DNA from: Purpureocillium takamizusanense
Taxonomy: Eukaryota > Ascomycota > Sordariomycetes > Hypocreales > Ophiocordycipitaceae
Assembly (NCBI RefSeq): GCF_022605165.1
Contig: NC_063076.1
Location: 682,001 to 746,000 of the forward strand
Length of the DNA stretch: 64,000 nucleotides
Direction: 5' to 3'
The position numbers were made by a program, and so were the translations under genes. Of this stretch, positions 23,843 to 35,768 are shown in pieces. Position 1 is the stretch's first letter; every line of letters begins with the position of its first letter. The notes beneath the pieces are model-generated. The model searched no databases. It was not told where the DNA came from and was given only the letters and a program-made list of their open reading frames with translations.

Positions 23843-24726
23843 GGTGGAGGATGGCTGTCTGCGAGCCGGGATCTGTCAACGGCATCAGGCGCAGGCAGGT
23901 AGACGGGCTGAAGGGGAGCTGCAGGATAGTGGCGGTGGAGGAGACGATAGATCATCCGGGATGGCTCGAGGCAGCGCTGCGCGCACAGTATGTCGGGAAA
24001 CGCAGCGTATAAGAACGACAAAGCCGGTGCGTCCGTCTTTTGGAGTCAAAGGCACCAGGCCGCGAGGGGTGGGTGAGGGAGTGGGATGTCGCCTGGTCTG
24101 TGCCGGGGGTTTCGTGGAGTGGCCGGGCAGTTTTCGTGGTGGAGTGAGGTGGCGGACGAGTCACAGCGACGCCGTGCCTAAAACAGCGCCGGAGAGCCCT
24201 GGCAAGGCCGGCCGGCGCAGTGCAGATGCCTTGCAGCAGGGTTCCTGGGGCGGATGCGTTTCGTTGGTGAGGTGAGGTGAGCACGCCAACATGTGCGTCG
24301 AGGCATGTGGCAGGATCGTGTCGAAGCTGATACTATGGGATGATGACCTCGTCGGCGGTGGGGATTATTGGCCTGGACTAGGCTGGGCTGCCTGGCTGGA
24401 TCTGACAAGAGACGACAGCGCTGCCCGTGCTCCTGCAATGGAGCCTGATGCCAGGTGGGCACAGCACGCGCGCAGACCTGGGGCACTGGAGGGCACAGCG
24501 GTGGTTGGTTCAGCACTGGGCCGCCGCCAGTGCCACGGCGGCCCGGGGGTGGTGAGCCTGCGGGTGGCTGCGAGAACTGACCTGAAGGTGCGGGCGGGAG
24601 CGCGCCGGGAGGACGGGTTGGGCGGGTTGGACGGGATCCAGGGCAAGCCATTGGGGGAGGACGGGGGAGGAGCAGGCGGCGAATTACGGGTCCTGTTGGT
24701 TCAGGTGAAGAAGACCTCTCTACGTT

Positions 24727-24742
24727 ACGTACCTAGGTACGT
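24727..24742. repeat. perfect 16-bp palindrome ACGTACCTAGGTACGT
   Basis: A perfect inverted repeat around CCTAGG in intergenic DNA, related to the palindromes at 11635, 26054 and 28754. Confidence 0.75.
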
Positions 24743-26053
24743 TAGTACCTGTGATAACAGAGCAGCATTGATGTGCTGCCAGCCGCGGTGGCCCAGTGAC
24801 CACTGTGGGCTGACACGTGCAGCTTCGCCTCTCTCAATGTCGGTGACGGACGCACTGCGTGGTAATAGGGTATATTAGCTTAGTACCTTACCTGGCATGC
24901 TGCGTGGCTTGCAAGGCCGCTACTCGTCCGTCTGCCTGGCCTGCCTGGTCGCGCGTCCATTTTTGGCTCGCACAGCCACACTCAGCCCACGGCCGCCAAG
25001 CCCAATCTGCCGCAAGCTCATCAACAGGCGCCAAACGAGGCCATTGCCAGTGGAGTGAGATGGGGACGCAGCAAATGGATCACTTTATTAGACGAACGGT
25101 GTACATGCCCCTTTCCCGCCCCCGCCAGCTTCCACTTATTTTCCCGTACGTACCATCTGCTGCTTAGTTACATGTGTCGGATGCCTCATACGTCTTTCTC
25201 GACGACCGCAAAGCCGATTTGGCGACTGCGGCTTGGCTCTCCGCAAGAGCAGTGCAGTGCAGTGCTCACCCACCCCGCAAGTGTGAGAGCAGTGGTGGTG
25301 ATGATGACTGATGACCTAAGTACGTACCTGTAGAGAGAGCCCCCTGCAGAGCTTGGCGATGCGGAGACACTAAAATCACAGCTCCGGTGCCGGGCCCCGT
25401 AAAATGACTGCCGGGCACACACAACAAGAAGAACAGGCTTGTTGGCCGACAGCCGTGCCAGAGGGGGACACCCGAAATCTCCAGATATACACTTCGGACG
25501 AGCATACATGAAGCCCCTCGGGGCCGTCTGGGGGTGGCCTTGGCCCTGCAGCACTCCAGCCTCTCTTGTTTCTTATTTAAGCTTCGACAAGCTTCAACGG
25601 ACGTCTGCACATGTCTCACTACGCCGTGTCGACGGCAGGCGGGTCGGGACGGGGAAACGGGAGAACCAGATATGGGAATGCGGATGGGGCGCAAGACGCG
25701 TGCGCGTGGTCTCTCTCTGTCTCTTCTCTCTCTCTCACGTCGTCGCTTATTTCCATGATGAGAGCGGGCTGGCTTGCCTGGCTGGCTGGCCTATGGGCGG
25801 CGATTCCACATGGTGCCTTTTTCCATGTCCGGATCCGAGAGCCTCGGGCATTGCCGCTTCGAGCTTGTTTGGGCGCGAGGGCGGGCAATCCATCCATCCA
25901 GGGGCCGCCCACGCAGCATTGACGCGCAACGGACAAGTCGCACCAATCGATGCTGCCCTACCAAGCAAAGTACCTTGCCTCTTTAGTAGATTTTACTACA
26001 TCGTGGAGCAACAGCGTGCGACGCCCGTGGGTACCTGCTTCTGCTTCGTACCT

Positions 26054-26063
26054 TACCTAGGTA
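26054..26063. repeat. palindrome TACCTAGGTA
   Basis: A 10-bp perfect palindrome and another intergenic copy of the recurring motif. Confidence 0.7.
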
Positions 26064-27323
26064 GTACGCAAGGCACCTACGTACAAAAGTGAAAGGCGGC
26101 TCGGTGGTTGCTTGAATCGTCACAGCCCGGTCGGCGGCTGCCCCCCTCGGGGCCCCATGGCTTTTTGCAAGCGCAGTACGTACCGGCAGCAGCCGCAGCA
26201 TGATCACATTACCTCGCGTACCATGACGTGGAGCGGCGGCGAGGTGCACCCACAAGCGCACAACATTACCTTGTTAGCTCGACAAGCTGCAACCCCAGGC
26301 GCGACAGCAGCAGCCGCAGCACCACCACCACCATGACTGCCAGCCAAAACATCAAAGCACGGACTTGGCGCCGTTTCCAGATTGTATTGTGTGGCCCCGG
26401 TAATAATGGTGAGGCTCCATGTCGACGGCTCCCGGGCGCACGCGCCGGCACGTTGCCCGACACGCGTCCCTGGCTGGCATGGCACGGTTTCCCTCCCCCC
26501 TCCACCTCCACCTCCCCTTCCTTCACCAGGGCAGCCAGCAATTGCTGATCCCTGATCAAGTACCAAGGGGGCGGCGGGCCGGCGGCGTCCAGCCCCATGG
26601 ACCTCCAAGTGGATTCCATCCAATTGTGCCCGTGTGTTAGGCCCAGGTGGACGCCTTGCAAAACCGCCCTGCTGCTCCTTATTACACATTGGCCTTGCAT
26701 TTGCAGTACCTACAGTACCATACGGGCATGTACGGCGTACGAGGTGGAAAAGGGTACCTACTACCTACCTGCCTCGCCTTCCCTGGGGGCGGATGCAAAG
26801 CCGTGCGTGTGTCGTCGTCGTCATTATCATTCTCAAGGGCACATTTTGAACCTTTTCCTTCCTTCCCTCCATCTTTTCCCTCCTTTCAATCCATTCGTTC
26901 ATCCAGCTATCCTGCCATTCGATCCCAATTCGTCCAGGGCCGACGGGTTATAAGATCGCGCCTTGCCCCTGGATTCCATCCTCCCACCCCCTTCGGGATC
27001 TGGAGCTCCCCTCTCACCCCCAATTCCGGACCGCAGCAGCGAGAAAGAGGAAGAAAAAACAACCTGCAAGTCAGGCTAGGCTAGGAATCACCCTGAAGCC
27101 AAGGCCACGACCGCCTGGGGCCCCCCCAGCCAGGCCAATTCGTCAATTGCTCCACGCCCGCGTTCGCTGGTCACCCCGTCCACTGTCGCCGAGCGGGAAG
27201 GGCCAGCTTGCTAGGAGAGCTTTGCCAGAGCAGTGAATTCCGGCCAGGTAGGCGGCGACGGGATAGAAGGGGGCTGACCCCCCCGTTCCCGCTTCGGGCG
27301 TTGGCGCGCGCACGCGCAGCCGC

Positions 27324-27361
27324 GCAGCAGCAGCCAGCAGCAGCAACAGCAGCAGCAGCAG
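27324..27361 (+). repeat. CAG-rich run upstream of the MPDU1-type gene
   Basis: Interrupted CAG/CAA units about 280-310 bp upstream of the start codon, probably in the promoter or 5' leader rather than coding sequence. Confidence 0.6.
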
Positions 27362-27636
27362 AGCCCCTGCCCTTCAGTCCAATCCCATGCCGCCATTGAA
27401 CAACCGAGGGGGCGCGACAATCACAGTCTTGCAAAATTCGGTGCGTCGACGCTAAACCCGCCACGCTTCACCATCTCTCTCCCCCCACCGCCCGCCCGCC
27501 CGCTCGCGCGCAACGCATCGCTTTTTCGCATTCGTGTTTGCTAACCCCTACGCGTCTTGCGTCCCTCGCACAGGAGCCCGTTGTCAGCCCGCTGAGCTCT
27601 CTGTCTATTTGCGGCCCGCCGCTCGTCTTCGTCGTC

Positions 27637-28560
27637 ATGGAAGCCCTCTCGACGGCCATCCGGCCCCTCGCGCAGCCCATCACGCGCAACCTCCCCGCCC
27701 CCGTGCGCGACCTCGGCGTCTCCATCATCGGCGAGCGCTGCTACGAGACCTTGCTGCTCGACGTCCGCCTCGATCATCCCGAGTGCCTCAAGTTCGCCGT
27801 CAGCAAGGCCCTCGGCATCGGCATCATCGCCGCCTCCTCCGTCGTCAAGGTGCCCCAGATCCTGAAGCTCGTCAACTCGCGCTCCGCCGAAGGCGTCTCC
27901 TTCCTCGCATACCTCCTCGAGACGAGCGCCTATCTCATTACCCTCGCCTACAACGTCCGCAACGGGTTCCCGTTCAGCACCTTTGGCGAGACGGCCCTCA
28001 TCCTCGGCCAGAATGTGGTCATCTCCGTCCTCGTGCTCAACTACACCGGCCACGTCTCCACAGCTGCGGTCCTGGTCGCCGCCCTCATCGGCGCTGCCGG
28101 CGCGCTCTTCTCCACGAGCCTGCTCGACATGCGCGCGCTGAGCGTTCTGCAGGCCGGCGCGGGCCTGCTTGGCGTCGCCAGCAAGCTGCCCCAGATCCTG
28201 GCCATTTACCAGCAGGGTGGCACCGGCCAGCTGAGCGCCTTTGCTGTACGTTGCCCCTGCCCGTTAGCGACAGTGCAGGACAGATGCTGACAATCTCTGC
28301 TCCAGGTCTTCAACTACCTCGCCGGCTCCCTGTCGCGCATATTCACCACCCTGCAAGAGGTCGACGACAAGCTCATTCTGTACGGCTTTGTGTCGGGCTT
28401 CATCCTCAACGCGGTCCTCGCGCTGCAGATGATCTACTACTGGGACGCGCCTTCGGAGAAGGCAAAGGGTAAGCGCAAGGAGCCGCCGATCCGGGAGAAG
28501 GCCGCGCACTCGGCGACGACGACGTCGACCAAGAGCCCGACCACGCGACGCCGCGGTTAG
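27637..28560 (+). CDS. MPDU1-type PQ-loop membrane protein
   Basis: Two exons encode 287 aa: 27637-28245 and 28306-28560. The 60-nt intron is GTACGT...CTGACAATCTCTGCTCCAG. The first ATG in good context (GTCATGG) begins MEALSTAIRPLAQP. Two PQ-loop repeats are clear: VVKVPQILKLVNSRSAEGVS (Pro-Gln at about 73-74) and SKLPQILAIYQQGGTGQLSA (about 185-186). Several hydrophobic helices surround them, giving the seven-helix PQ-loop fold. The C-terminus is a short basic tail (KGKRKEPP...TTRRRG). This arrangement and length match mannose-P-dolichol utilisation defect 1 (MPDU1/Lec35) homologues, which are needed in the ER for use of dolichol-linked sugars in N-glycan and GPI assembly. Upstream frame extension to 27538 has no better ATG. 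Function is inferred from the family; fungal members are little studied. Confidence 0.88.
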
Positions 28561-28976
28561 GTGCTTGGCGCTGCTGTATGCGTCTTTGAGCTGCAGTGAT
28601 TTTGTAGAGTACCAATTGTCTAGGACTTTTAATGCATGCGGGTGGGCTCAGATAGAATTACGCTCAGACGGCCTCGCGGAGAAGTAATGGACAGACTCAA
28701 GCTCGCTCGGTGGTTCGTGTGTTGTAAACTTCGATTTTTTTTTTGGTACATACTACCTAGGTACCTAAGCAGCAGCCTTGCTGACAGGTACTAAGGTAAT
28801 TGGGAACCGCATGTTAATCCCAGCGCTGGTAAACATTGTACAACGGGGACTGAGCCCTTGCTGGTATCCGCAACCTTGGTGTTATAAGCCAATGCCAGAA
28901 ATTGAAGACGCCGCTCCTTTTTCCAAACGCCTGTCCCTATAAAGCAGCCCAGTTTTTAAAACCAAATACGCATCGC
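28561..28976. other. spacer between convergent genes
   Basis: This holds the 3' ends of the MPDU1-type gene (plus) and the Cys-rich gene (minus). A T run at about 28736-28744 and a CCTAGG palindrome at 28754 are visible. No coding frame. Confidence 0.5.
28754..28763. repeat. palindrome TACCTAGGTA
   Basis: Identical to the palindrome at 26054, here between two convergent genes. A partly overlapping GGTACC follows. Confidence 0.7.
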
Positions 28977-29804
28977 CTAGTAGGCGCGGACCTCGCTCCT
29001 GGTCCAGCCGATACCGCCGACCCAGACGCGACGGTCGGCGCAGCGCAGGCAGCGCTTCTTCTCGCCGAGGCTGCTGACGGAGCAGCTGAAGCACACGACC
29101 TTCCCGCAGTTGCCGCAAGGGGCGGCGGCGTCGTCATCGGATGAGGACAGGCCGTCAATGTCCATGCTGTCGTCTCCGCCGGGGACGGCCCCCAGCGCGG
29201 CGCCGCAGTCTTCGCACACGCGAGACAAGGGCTGGGCATGCGTCTGGACGCCCGTCATGGAGTCGTCGGGGGCGGCCGTGGGGGCGGAGTTGATGGCCCA
29301 GAAGCTATGCAGGGAGCCCTGTCGCCGCTGCTGCTGTGGCTCGGTGTGGTGCTGCCGAAAGGTGCCGGCGAGGGGTGCGCCCCGGTCGGCGACGTAGGGC
29401 GCGGGTGTCTTGGGCTCGATGGTTGTCGTCGTCGTCTGCTGCTGCTGCTGCTGGGCGGAGAGGAGTAGGTGGAGGGTGCGCTCTGCAGGGAAGCACGTTG
29501 AGCTCTTGTACAGAGGAGGAGGACTGCTGCTGCTGTTGTGCGGGAGCGACGCGGCAGACTTACGATGGACCTCGTCGTCGGAGGGGCGGTTGCTGCGTGA
29601 GCGCTTCCAGGTGCGGCTGTTGAGGTGCGCGTCGCGGCCCGGGTCCATCGCGGGGAAGCCGAAGACGGGATTGAAGCTGCTGGTTGTAGTTGTGGTTGTG
29701 GTTGAGGTTGTGGTGCTGACCATGGTGTTGTCGAACGCGCTGGCAAAGGAAAAGGGCGCGTCCGAGGAGGTGCGCTTGCGCTTGAGCAGCGTGGCGGCGG
29801 CCAT
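28977..29804 (-). CDS. Fungal protein with C-terminal four-CxxC zinc-binding module
   Basis: Two exons encode 248 aa: 29804-29564 and 29482-28977. The 81-nt intron (GTAAGT...TTCCCTGCAG) splits a glutamine codon. The unspliced frame stays open, so the intron is easily missed, but joining gives a smoother 'PSDDEVHQRTLHLLLSAQQQ'. I chose the ATG that gives MAAATLLKRKRTSSDAPFSF over an upstream in-frame start in leader-like sequence. The basic KRKR near the N-terminus may be a nuclear signal. A Thr run and a Gln run lie in the middle. The C-terminus holds four CxxC pairs (CEDC, CGNC, CFSC, CLRC) over about 60 residues, a likely two-zinc fold of treble-clef/RING-like spacing, ending with RRVWVGGIGWTRSEVRAY. 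I recall similar fungal hypothetical proteins but no function. Confidence 0.78.
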   Translation of the reverse strand: MAAATLLKRKRTSSDAPFSFASAFDNTMVSTTTSTTTTTTTSSFNPVFGFPAMDPGRDAHLNSRTWKRSRSNRPSDDEVHRKSAASLPHNSSSSPPPLYKSSTCFPAERTLHLLLSAQQQQQQTTTTTIEPKTPAPYVADRGAPLAGTFRQHHTEPQQQRRQGSLHSFWAINSAPTAAPDDSMTGVQTHAQPLSRVCEDCGAALGAVPGGDDSMDIDGLSSSDDDAAAPCGNCGKVVCFSCSVSSLGEKKRCLRCADRRVWVGGIGWTRSEVRAY

Positions 29805-30813
29805 GGTGTGCGACGCGGGTTGGGGTGGTATTGGATGGGTTTGGAGCCGCGGCGATGGCAACAATGGGACGGAACAACACGAGAGGGCAGCGGGCGGGTG
29901 ATGAGTGAGGCGGATGAAGGATGTTGGCGCGCCCCGGTGGTGAGATGGGATGGTGGTGCGGTATTGTCAATGCTTGATCCCGTGTGTTGAAGGAGGAGAG
30001 GGAGAGAGGGAGAGAGGGAGAGAGGGAGAGAGGGAGAGAGGGAGAGAGAGAGGAGCAAGGGTGTGAGATGAGTGGACGGGAGTTGACAGTGACAGACAGA
30101 GACAGCTCGGCGGCAGGCAGCAGGCAGGTGGAAGGGTGAGAAGAGGTGGTGAAGCTGGTGCAGCGAGCGTTCGGTTTGCATGCACTTTGGCTAATAAAGG
30201 TGAAATGTGAGTGGCTGGATGGGGAACTGGGCGGCGCCCCGTAACGGGCGGTTGACCCGACCGAGGTCGCGCTCTGAGGTGCGCGCAAGGCGACGCGTGC
30301 CGGGGGAGGCGTAGCGCGTAAATTGACTTTTTGGGGTCAAAGCGCGCGGACTGCAAGCGCCAATGGGGGAGCTTTCTCGGGTGGATAGGATGGCCTGCTG
30401 CCTGAGAGGCGGCACCGAGGGCACGTGACAGCCGAACGGCCTCACATCGTGAGGAGGAGGAGGTTGCTGGACGAATTGTTTTGGCTTCTGGAGGCCAAGA
30501 AAAACCCGAAAGTCATCTTGCTGCAAGGGTCATCATGCTTGGGTTCGGCATGTCTTCCCAGAACTCTTCGAGTTTATACTCATTCATAAGAGTGGCTGAG
30601 TAAGAATCGGTCATCATCGACCTTGGCCGCATGGCAGGCTAGACTTTTTGGTAGTTGTTTTTTAATCTTGGTAAAGTGAGCATTTCTTACACACGTCGAG
30701 CGCTGAGCCTCAGACTATCAAAGGTTCCGATCATTGCCGACTTAGCCCTGCTTGAAGCACCCCGTGCCCGCCTCGCGAGGCAGCAGCAGCAGCAGCCACT
30801 CCTTACCGTGTCC
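29805..30813. other. intergenic with GA-rich microsatellite
   Basis: Promoter side of the Cys-rich gene and 3' side of the GMC oxidoreductase gene. The only striking element is a GGAGAGAG repeat array. No credible coding frame; the long antisense frames arise from the repeat. Confidence 0.5.
29995..30053 (+). repeat. GGAGAGAG 8-bp microsatellite
   Basis: About seven 8-bp units (GGAGAGAG type) in tandem, roughly 190-250 bp upstream of the Cys-rich gene's start. It makes purine-only DNA on the plus strand. Confidence 0.85.
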
Positions 30814-33053
30814 TCATGCCTTGGCCGTCCACGTCTCCTTGATCAGGTCGGCCGCCTTCTCGCCGATGCCATACGCAGGCATCTGCGAGTGCCCGCCGTG
30901 CAGCACCGGCATGATGCTCGTGTCCGCCACCCGCAGGCCCCTGACGCCCTTGACGCGCAGCTGCTCGTCCACCACGGCCTTGGGGTCTGACGCCGTGCCC
31001 ATGGCGCACGTCCCCGCGGCGTGGTAGCCTATGATGCGACTGCTGTGTCAGTTCCATGGCATATGATTAAAGTCCAAAAAAAGGAAAGGAAGAAGGAAGA
31101 AAGAAAGAACGAAGGAAGGTCAGGAACTCACACGTCGTCGCGTGCTCCTTGACAAACGGCACCCAGTCCTCCCGCGTCTTGAACTGGTGATGCGCCGTCG
31201 CCTCGGGTGGCCACGACCCCTTCACCAGGTCCTTGGTCCCCGCGCCCTCGGTGATGATCTCGTTGCCGAAGCGGCACGCCTCGGCCAGGACCTCGACGTC
31301 GAGCGGGTCCGTCAGGTAGCCGCAGTCCACGACGGGTTTGGCCGTCGCCTCGGCGCTGCGCAGCGCCACCGTGCCGCGCGACCGCGGGCCGAACAGCTCG
31401 GCGATGATGCTGAAGGCGTACTGCCCGTCGCCGGGGAACCGGTCGTACTGCTTGGGCCCGCCGTAGCACTCGGTCGTGAAGAACTCGATGTTGGGCTGCC
31501 CCGGCGTGAGCCCCATCGGGTCGCGCCCGGGCTCCCGTGGCGCCGACGTCCACAGCTGTGAGTCGGCGAGGCGCTCGTCGAGGCGCGCAAAGGCGAAGGC
31601 GCCGAACGGGAAGGTGGACAGGAAGCCCCTCTTCTCGTCCTTCCACTGCTGGTACGCCTTATTGAAGGCGTCGCCAGGGGTACCGTGGTATATGAGATGG
31701 TCGGTGGTCTGCCCGGGCTTGTCCGTCTCGTAGAATATGAAGACGATCTTTTGAGCGCATCAGCGAGCGACTTTCGTCTTTGAAGGAGACAAGGGGGGGG
31801 GGAGGAGAGCTGGGGTAAGGGAGTTTTTGGCATACCAGGTGGTCCATGAGGTTCTTGCCGACCGCCGGCAGGTCGACAAGCGTGGCGATGCCGTGCTTGT
31901 CGAGCTCATCCTTGGCCCCGATGCCCGAGCGGTTCAGGATGTTGGGGCTGCAATACGCGCCGCCGCTCACAACCACCTCCTTGGCGGCCTTGCCCTCGAA
32001 CACGGACCCATCGGCCAGGACGGCGCGCACCCCGACGGCGCGCAGCTGCCCCCCGGCGTCCCTCTCGATGAGGACCTTGTCGACGTACGCGCCCGTAAGC
32101 ACCGTGACGTTGTCGCGCTTGAACTTGTTGCTGATGAAGTCGGCGCTCGTGGTCCGCAGCCCGTTGGTGATCGTCCGCGGCGCGTGGCCGCAGCCGTGCG
32201 GGTTCTCGCCGTGCGAGAACATGTCCGGGTCGAGCGCGAGGCCCTTGGACTGCATGGAGTCGAGGATGCGCTCCGAGATGGGCGCCAGGTCGTGCGGCTC
32301 GACGCCCAGCGGCCCGTCGTACCCGTGCGACGCCTCGTCGGCCTTGAACCACGGCTTGCCCTTGAAGGACTCGGCCTGCTTGACCGTATCAGTTCATTCT
32401 GGTCAAGCCGAAGCCACGCCGTGTAGGAGCGAGCGAGAGTAGTGTGGCGACTCACCTTTCTCATGTACTTGAAAAAGTCATCGCCGCTCCAGCCGGGGAC
32501 CCCCCAATCGTCATAGTCTTGCTTTGAGCCGCGGATGCACAGCGTGCCGTTGCACCCCGACGAGCCGCCGACGAATTTGCCCCGGCTGAGCTTGACCTGG
32601 CGGCCGTTGATGCCGGACCCGGGCTCGGTGACGATGTTCCAGTCCGTCTCCTCCTTGTCGAAGTTCTGCGACCATCTGTTTGCTCCGCGATGAGCACGTA
32701 CCTCTTTAGCGCTTGCATAGGTATGGCTAGGCCTAGTAGTAGCAGCAAGGGAAGGGAAAACCCAAGTCTGTGGGCTCAGGAAAGGGCCTTGCTGCACTTT
32801 GACTCACCCGCCAGCCATGTGAACGTTCTCCAGGTTTTCGCTGTGAGGACCTGCTTCAATGACAAGGACCCTGGCGGCGGCATCTTCCGCCAGCCGACCG
32901 GCAACCGCACAGCCCGCGGTGCCGCCCCTGTCGAGAGCGAGACGTCATTAGTGAGACATGAACGAGCCGTCCTCACCGCCATCGACCTACGTACCCGCAG
33001 ATGATAAAGTCCCATTCGTCTCCCGTCCTAACGCTCTGGGGTTTGGAGCCCAT
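30814..33053 (-). CDS. GMC-family FAD oxidoreductase (choline dehydrogenase/alcohol oxidase-like)
   Basis: Six exons encode 589 aa: 33053-32995, 32927-32808, 32675-32456, 32375-31836, 31747-31132, 31028-30814. Introns are 67, 132, 80, 88 and 103 nt with GT...AG ends. The start ATG has context CACCATGG. The N-terminus has the FAD-binding [14 protein letters not shown] (Gly20-22, Gly25). The first GMC signature is at [20 protein letters not shown], the second at [17 protein letters not shown]. The C-terminal active-site region is [11 protein letters not shown] (His521), then [19 protein letters not shown]. It has no signal peptide, so it is probably cytosolic or peroxisomal and oxidises an unknown alcohol with O2 or another acceptor. 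The last intron could instead use a GTGTGA donor with a nearer acceptor, changing a few residues before the His; I prefer GTGAGT...ATAG. Single long frames cover only parts of this gene. Confidence 0.9.
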
Positions 33054-35768
33054 GGTGGCAGGTAAACTCGCACCGTCTCAACTCTTACCAATGCAGCCGT
33101 AGCCTAGGCGGAGGTTACAATGAAATCGACCGTAGTGAGCGGTCCGGCTTGGTAGTGGTGGTGGTGGTGGTTTTCGTCGTCGTCGTCTCCGTAAGGAATT
33201 GTGAGAGTCAATAACGATGTTCGCGATATATGGGTGAAAGGGGTTCCGCAGTTGTGATTGCTATTACAACGTACGCATATGAAGCAGAGACACAGAAATA
33301 CAGACGAACAGCTGCGCAAGCAAGCAGGGAAGCCTGGTCGGGACGGACCGGTCGCACGCCCACCATCCATTTAAGAAGGTGGCCACGGCCGGCGTAGCCC
33401 CCCCCCTCGAAGGCGACAGTCTCCGTCTGCTCATAAGCGAAACCGGGTATAAGAGCGGCCAGCGCAGGCCGACGCTGGATGTGAGGGGCCTCCGTCTCGA
33501 CTTATTACGCCCAACACACACGCCGGCGGCTTACTGCTGCCTAAAAACCCCGTATGGCCCATCAGATCGGAACCGCGGAATCGCCTGTTGAAGAGGTGGC
33601 GACCGGATCTAGGTCCCATCTCCGTGTTGTTCAAGATTTGCCAAGCCAACGTCAGAACCACGGACCTCACCCCGCAACTCTTTGATTGAGTTATTACTAC
33701 TGGCACGGACGGACCCCTCTGCCGGTCCGGTCCGTCTTGACACGTAGCGCCCCCCCAACGTGGGCGGAATCAGAACATGAGAGGGGCTGTAATAGTAATA
33801 AGGGTCGCAACCAGGGGGGCTGGCGGGGGCAGCCATCGGCAGGCACAAAATGGGACGGGCAACCCTTCTTTCTCGGCCGCATGAGTAGACATGGCCGATA
33901 CTGGTATCCATCAATCCTTTGTCTACGTATCCAGTGCGTAAATGCCGGCGATGTGGGCGGCCGGCCCGCACATTGCATTGTGGTGGTGGGGATGCCGTTC
34001 GTCCGCGGCTGGCTATGCAAGCGAGATGGCGAGCCCCAGGACGAATCACGTCTGGCTTCGCCTTGCTCGAAAACATGTCAGTTGATGAGTGACCATCATG
34101 TTCCTCTTCGTCAGGGCCCTTGGCCCATCCCCAACTCCCGGGTCCGCTTCCGCGGGGCTCCAGTCATGATGATTGCCAGTGCAGGGCCCCGAGTTGGGCA
34201 TGGTTCGCTGCCAACTTTTTTGGAAAAGCTGTCACGAGCGACTCGATTTGACATGCTCGTCGTGGTGCGGCTCCTGCAAGGTACTCCTTGTAACAGTTTG
34301 TACTTTGCAACAGTAAGCAGCCTGATGGCTTTTGTTCAAGACCCCCCCAGTCTGGTGGGTCACCGCCCGCTTTCACCCGCTCGAGGTCGACGAGGGCGGG
34401 AGGCCATGCTTGAAAACTGGACTTGAGGATTTGGAAAGCTGCGCGAGGGCGGAGCCTGCGGAGCCCCGAGTGACAGACGGCATGACAGCCTGCCGCGAAA
34501 AAAAGGCCTCCAGCTTCGAAGAGTCAATAGCTGCTCCACGACAGTCGTGGCGGACCTATCGCGCCCCCCCCCGGCAGCCATCGATCAGGGATTGCAGTGG
34601 ATGAGCAGGTGGGTGCCGTCTGGTGGATGGAATGGGATAGGATGGGATGGATTCGATGGACATTGGATCGGGGAAGACGGTGCGGCTCGTCTCCGTTGAA
34701 GACGTCTGCGTGGCTGAATCCCCCCAACAAGCCTCCTCTGTTGTGCGCGAGTCACGGCCTCTCTGTCGTGTAATAATAATAAGCCCACGAAACATCCAAC
34801 TGAGCTGCAGCTTGCATGAGCCAGCGGGCGGCCGCTGACGAATTTAGTCGTCAGGACTCGCGTATCCTCACATATAATTCGGCGGTGTATGTATACTGTA
34901 CGTAGATTCTTCTACTGGGAGCCAGCCTCCTTCTTGTCCCCTCCCGAGCCATTGGGTCGGTAACTCGTCACCGACGAATACGAAGCCCCCATCTTGAAGC
35001 TGTCTCGGGCAAATCCATACAACAGCTAAGAAAAGTTAAGATGGCAACACGTCCGTGCGGCAACGACGGCCGCTCAATCCATCCTTGCTAGGCCGACGCC
35101 TCGTCCAGCGCCTTCTTACGCTTCGACACCATCAAAAGGCGAACCCCGCCACCAGGTCGTCGATCGCCGTTATCTGCCAACTTGAACGACACCCCGGGCT
35201 GTTGCGCAGTGCCTGATCGTCGATGGGCGCTGCGCTGTGGCTTGAAGAGTTGCGCGCTTGTTGGCGTCCCCTGGACCGGCCGCACATGTACGAAGTACGC
35301 CTGTTCCTCCTCGTCCGAACCACCCCCCAAGGAAGGGGGGGGTAATGCGGAGCGGCGAACGACTTGGCAGACGGCAGACGCACAGATGGCCGGCATGTGT
35401 TCAGTCCGGCCCAGTCCAGTCCAGTTCTGTCCCTGTCCGGCTTGTGCGCACCGGCAGTCGGCGGAGTGGTTCGCCGCACATGTACTTGCTATATTACTCC
35501 GATGAATGAACGTCCTGAGTCGCTCCCAGGAGACTAGGAGACTGGGATTAAGAATGCCGGATTTCTCGCCCCGAATCTTGGTCTCTCCCATTGCAAGTGA
35601 GAAGCCTGTACCAAGCCGAATCGCGCCTTCTTCGCTGCGGTTATTAGACCGCCCGGGTGCCCTTGTCAACAAACAACCCGTTGAGTCGAATCTGTGCCCT
35701 GGCGCTGCAGTCCGTGACTCGACATCCGCATTGTCCCAAGAGCCTCTGAACGGGGCACGCCCAGCGCG
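33054..35768. other. 2.7-kb spacer between divergent genes
   Basis: This lies upstream of both the GMC oxidoreductase gene (minus) and the seven-TM gene (plus). Several long overlapping frames (for example 33686-34426) have no family resemblance. Short TGG/GTC repeats (about 33152-33188) and several C/G homopolymers are the only structure I see. Confidence 0.45.

Larger units (their letters stand above)
23843..27636. other. 3.8-kb gene-free spacer
   Basis: This lies between the divergent DUF7514-type gene and the MPDU1-type gene. No frame shows a recognisable family. It contains two CCTAGG-centred palindromes (24727, 26054), pyrimidine-rich stretches (about 25700-25745 and 26850-26900) and a CAG-rich run just upstream of the MPDU1-type gene. 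The right-hand 700 bp probably holds that gene's promoter and leader. Confidence 0.45.

Noticed and set aside
33686..34426. 246-codon plus-strand frame between the GMC and seven-TM genes
   Set aside because: No motif, low conservation appearance, and overlapping frames of similar length on the other strand.
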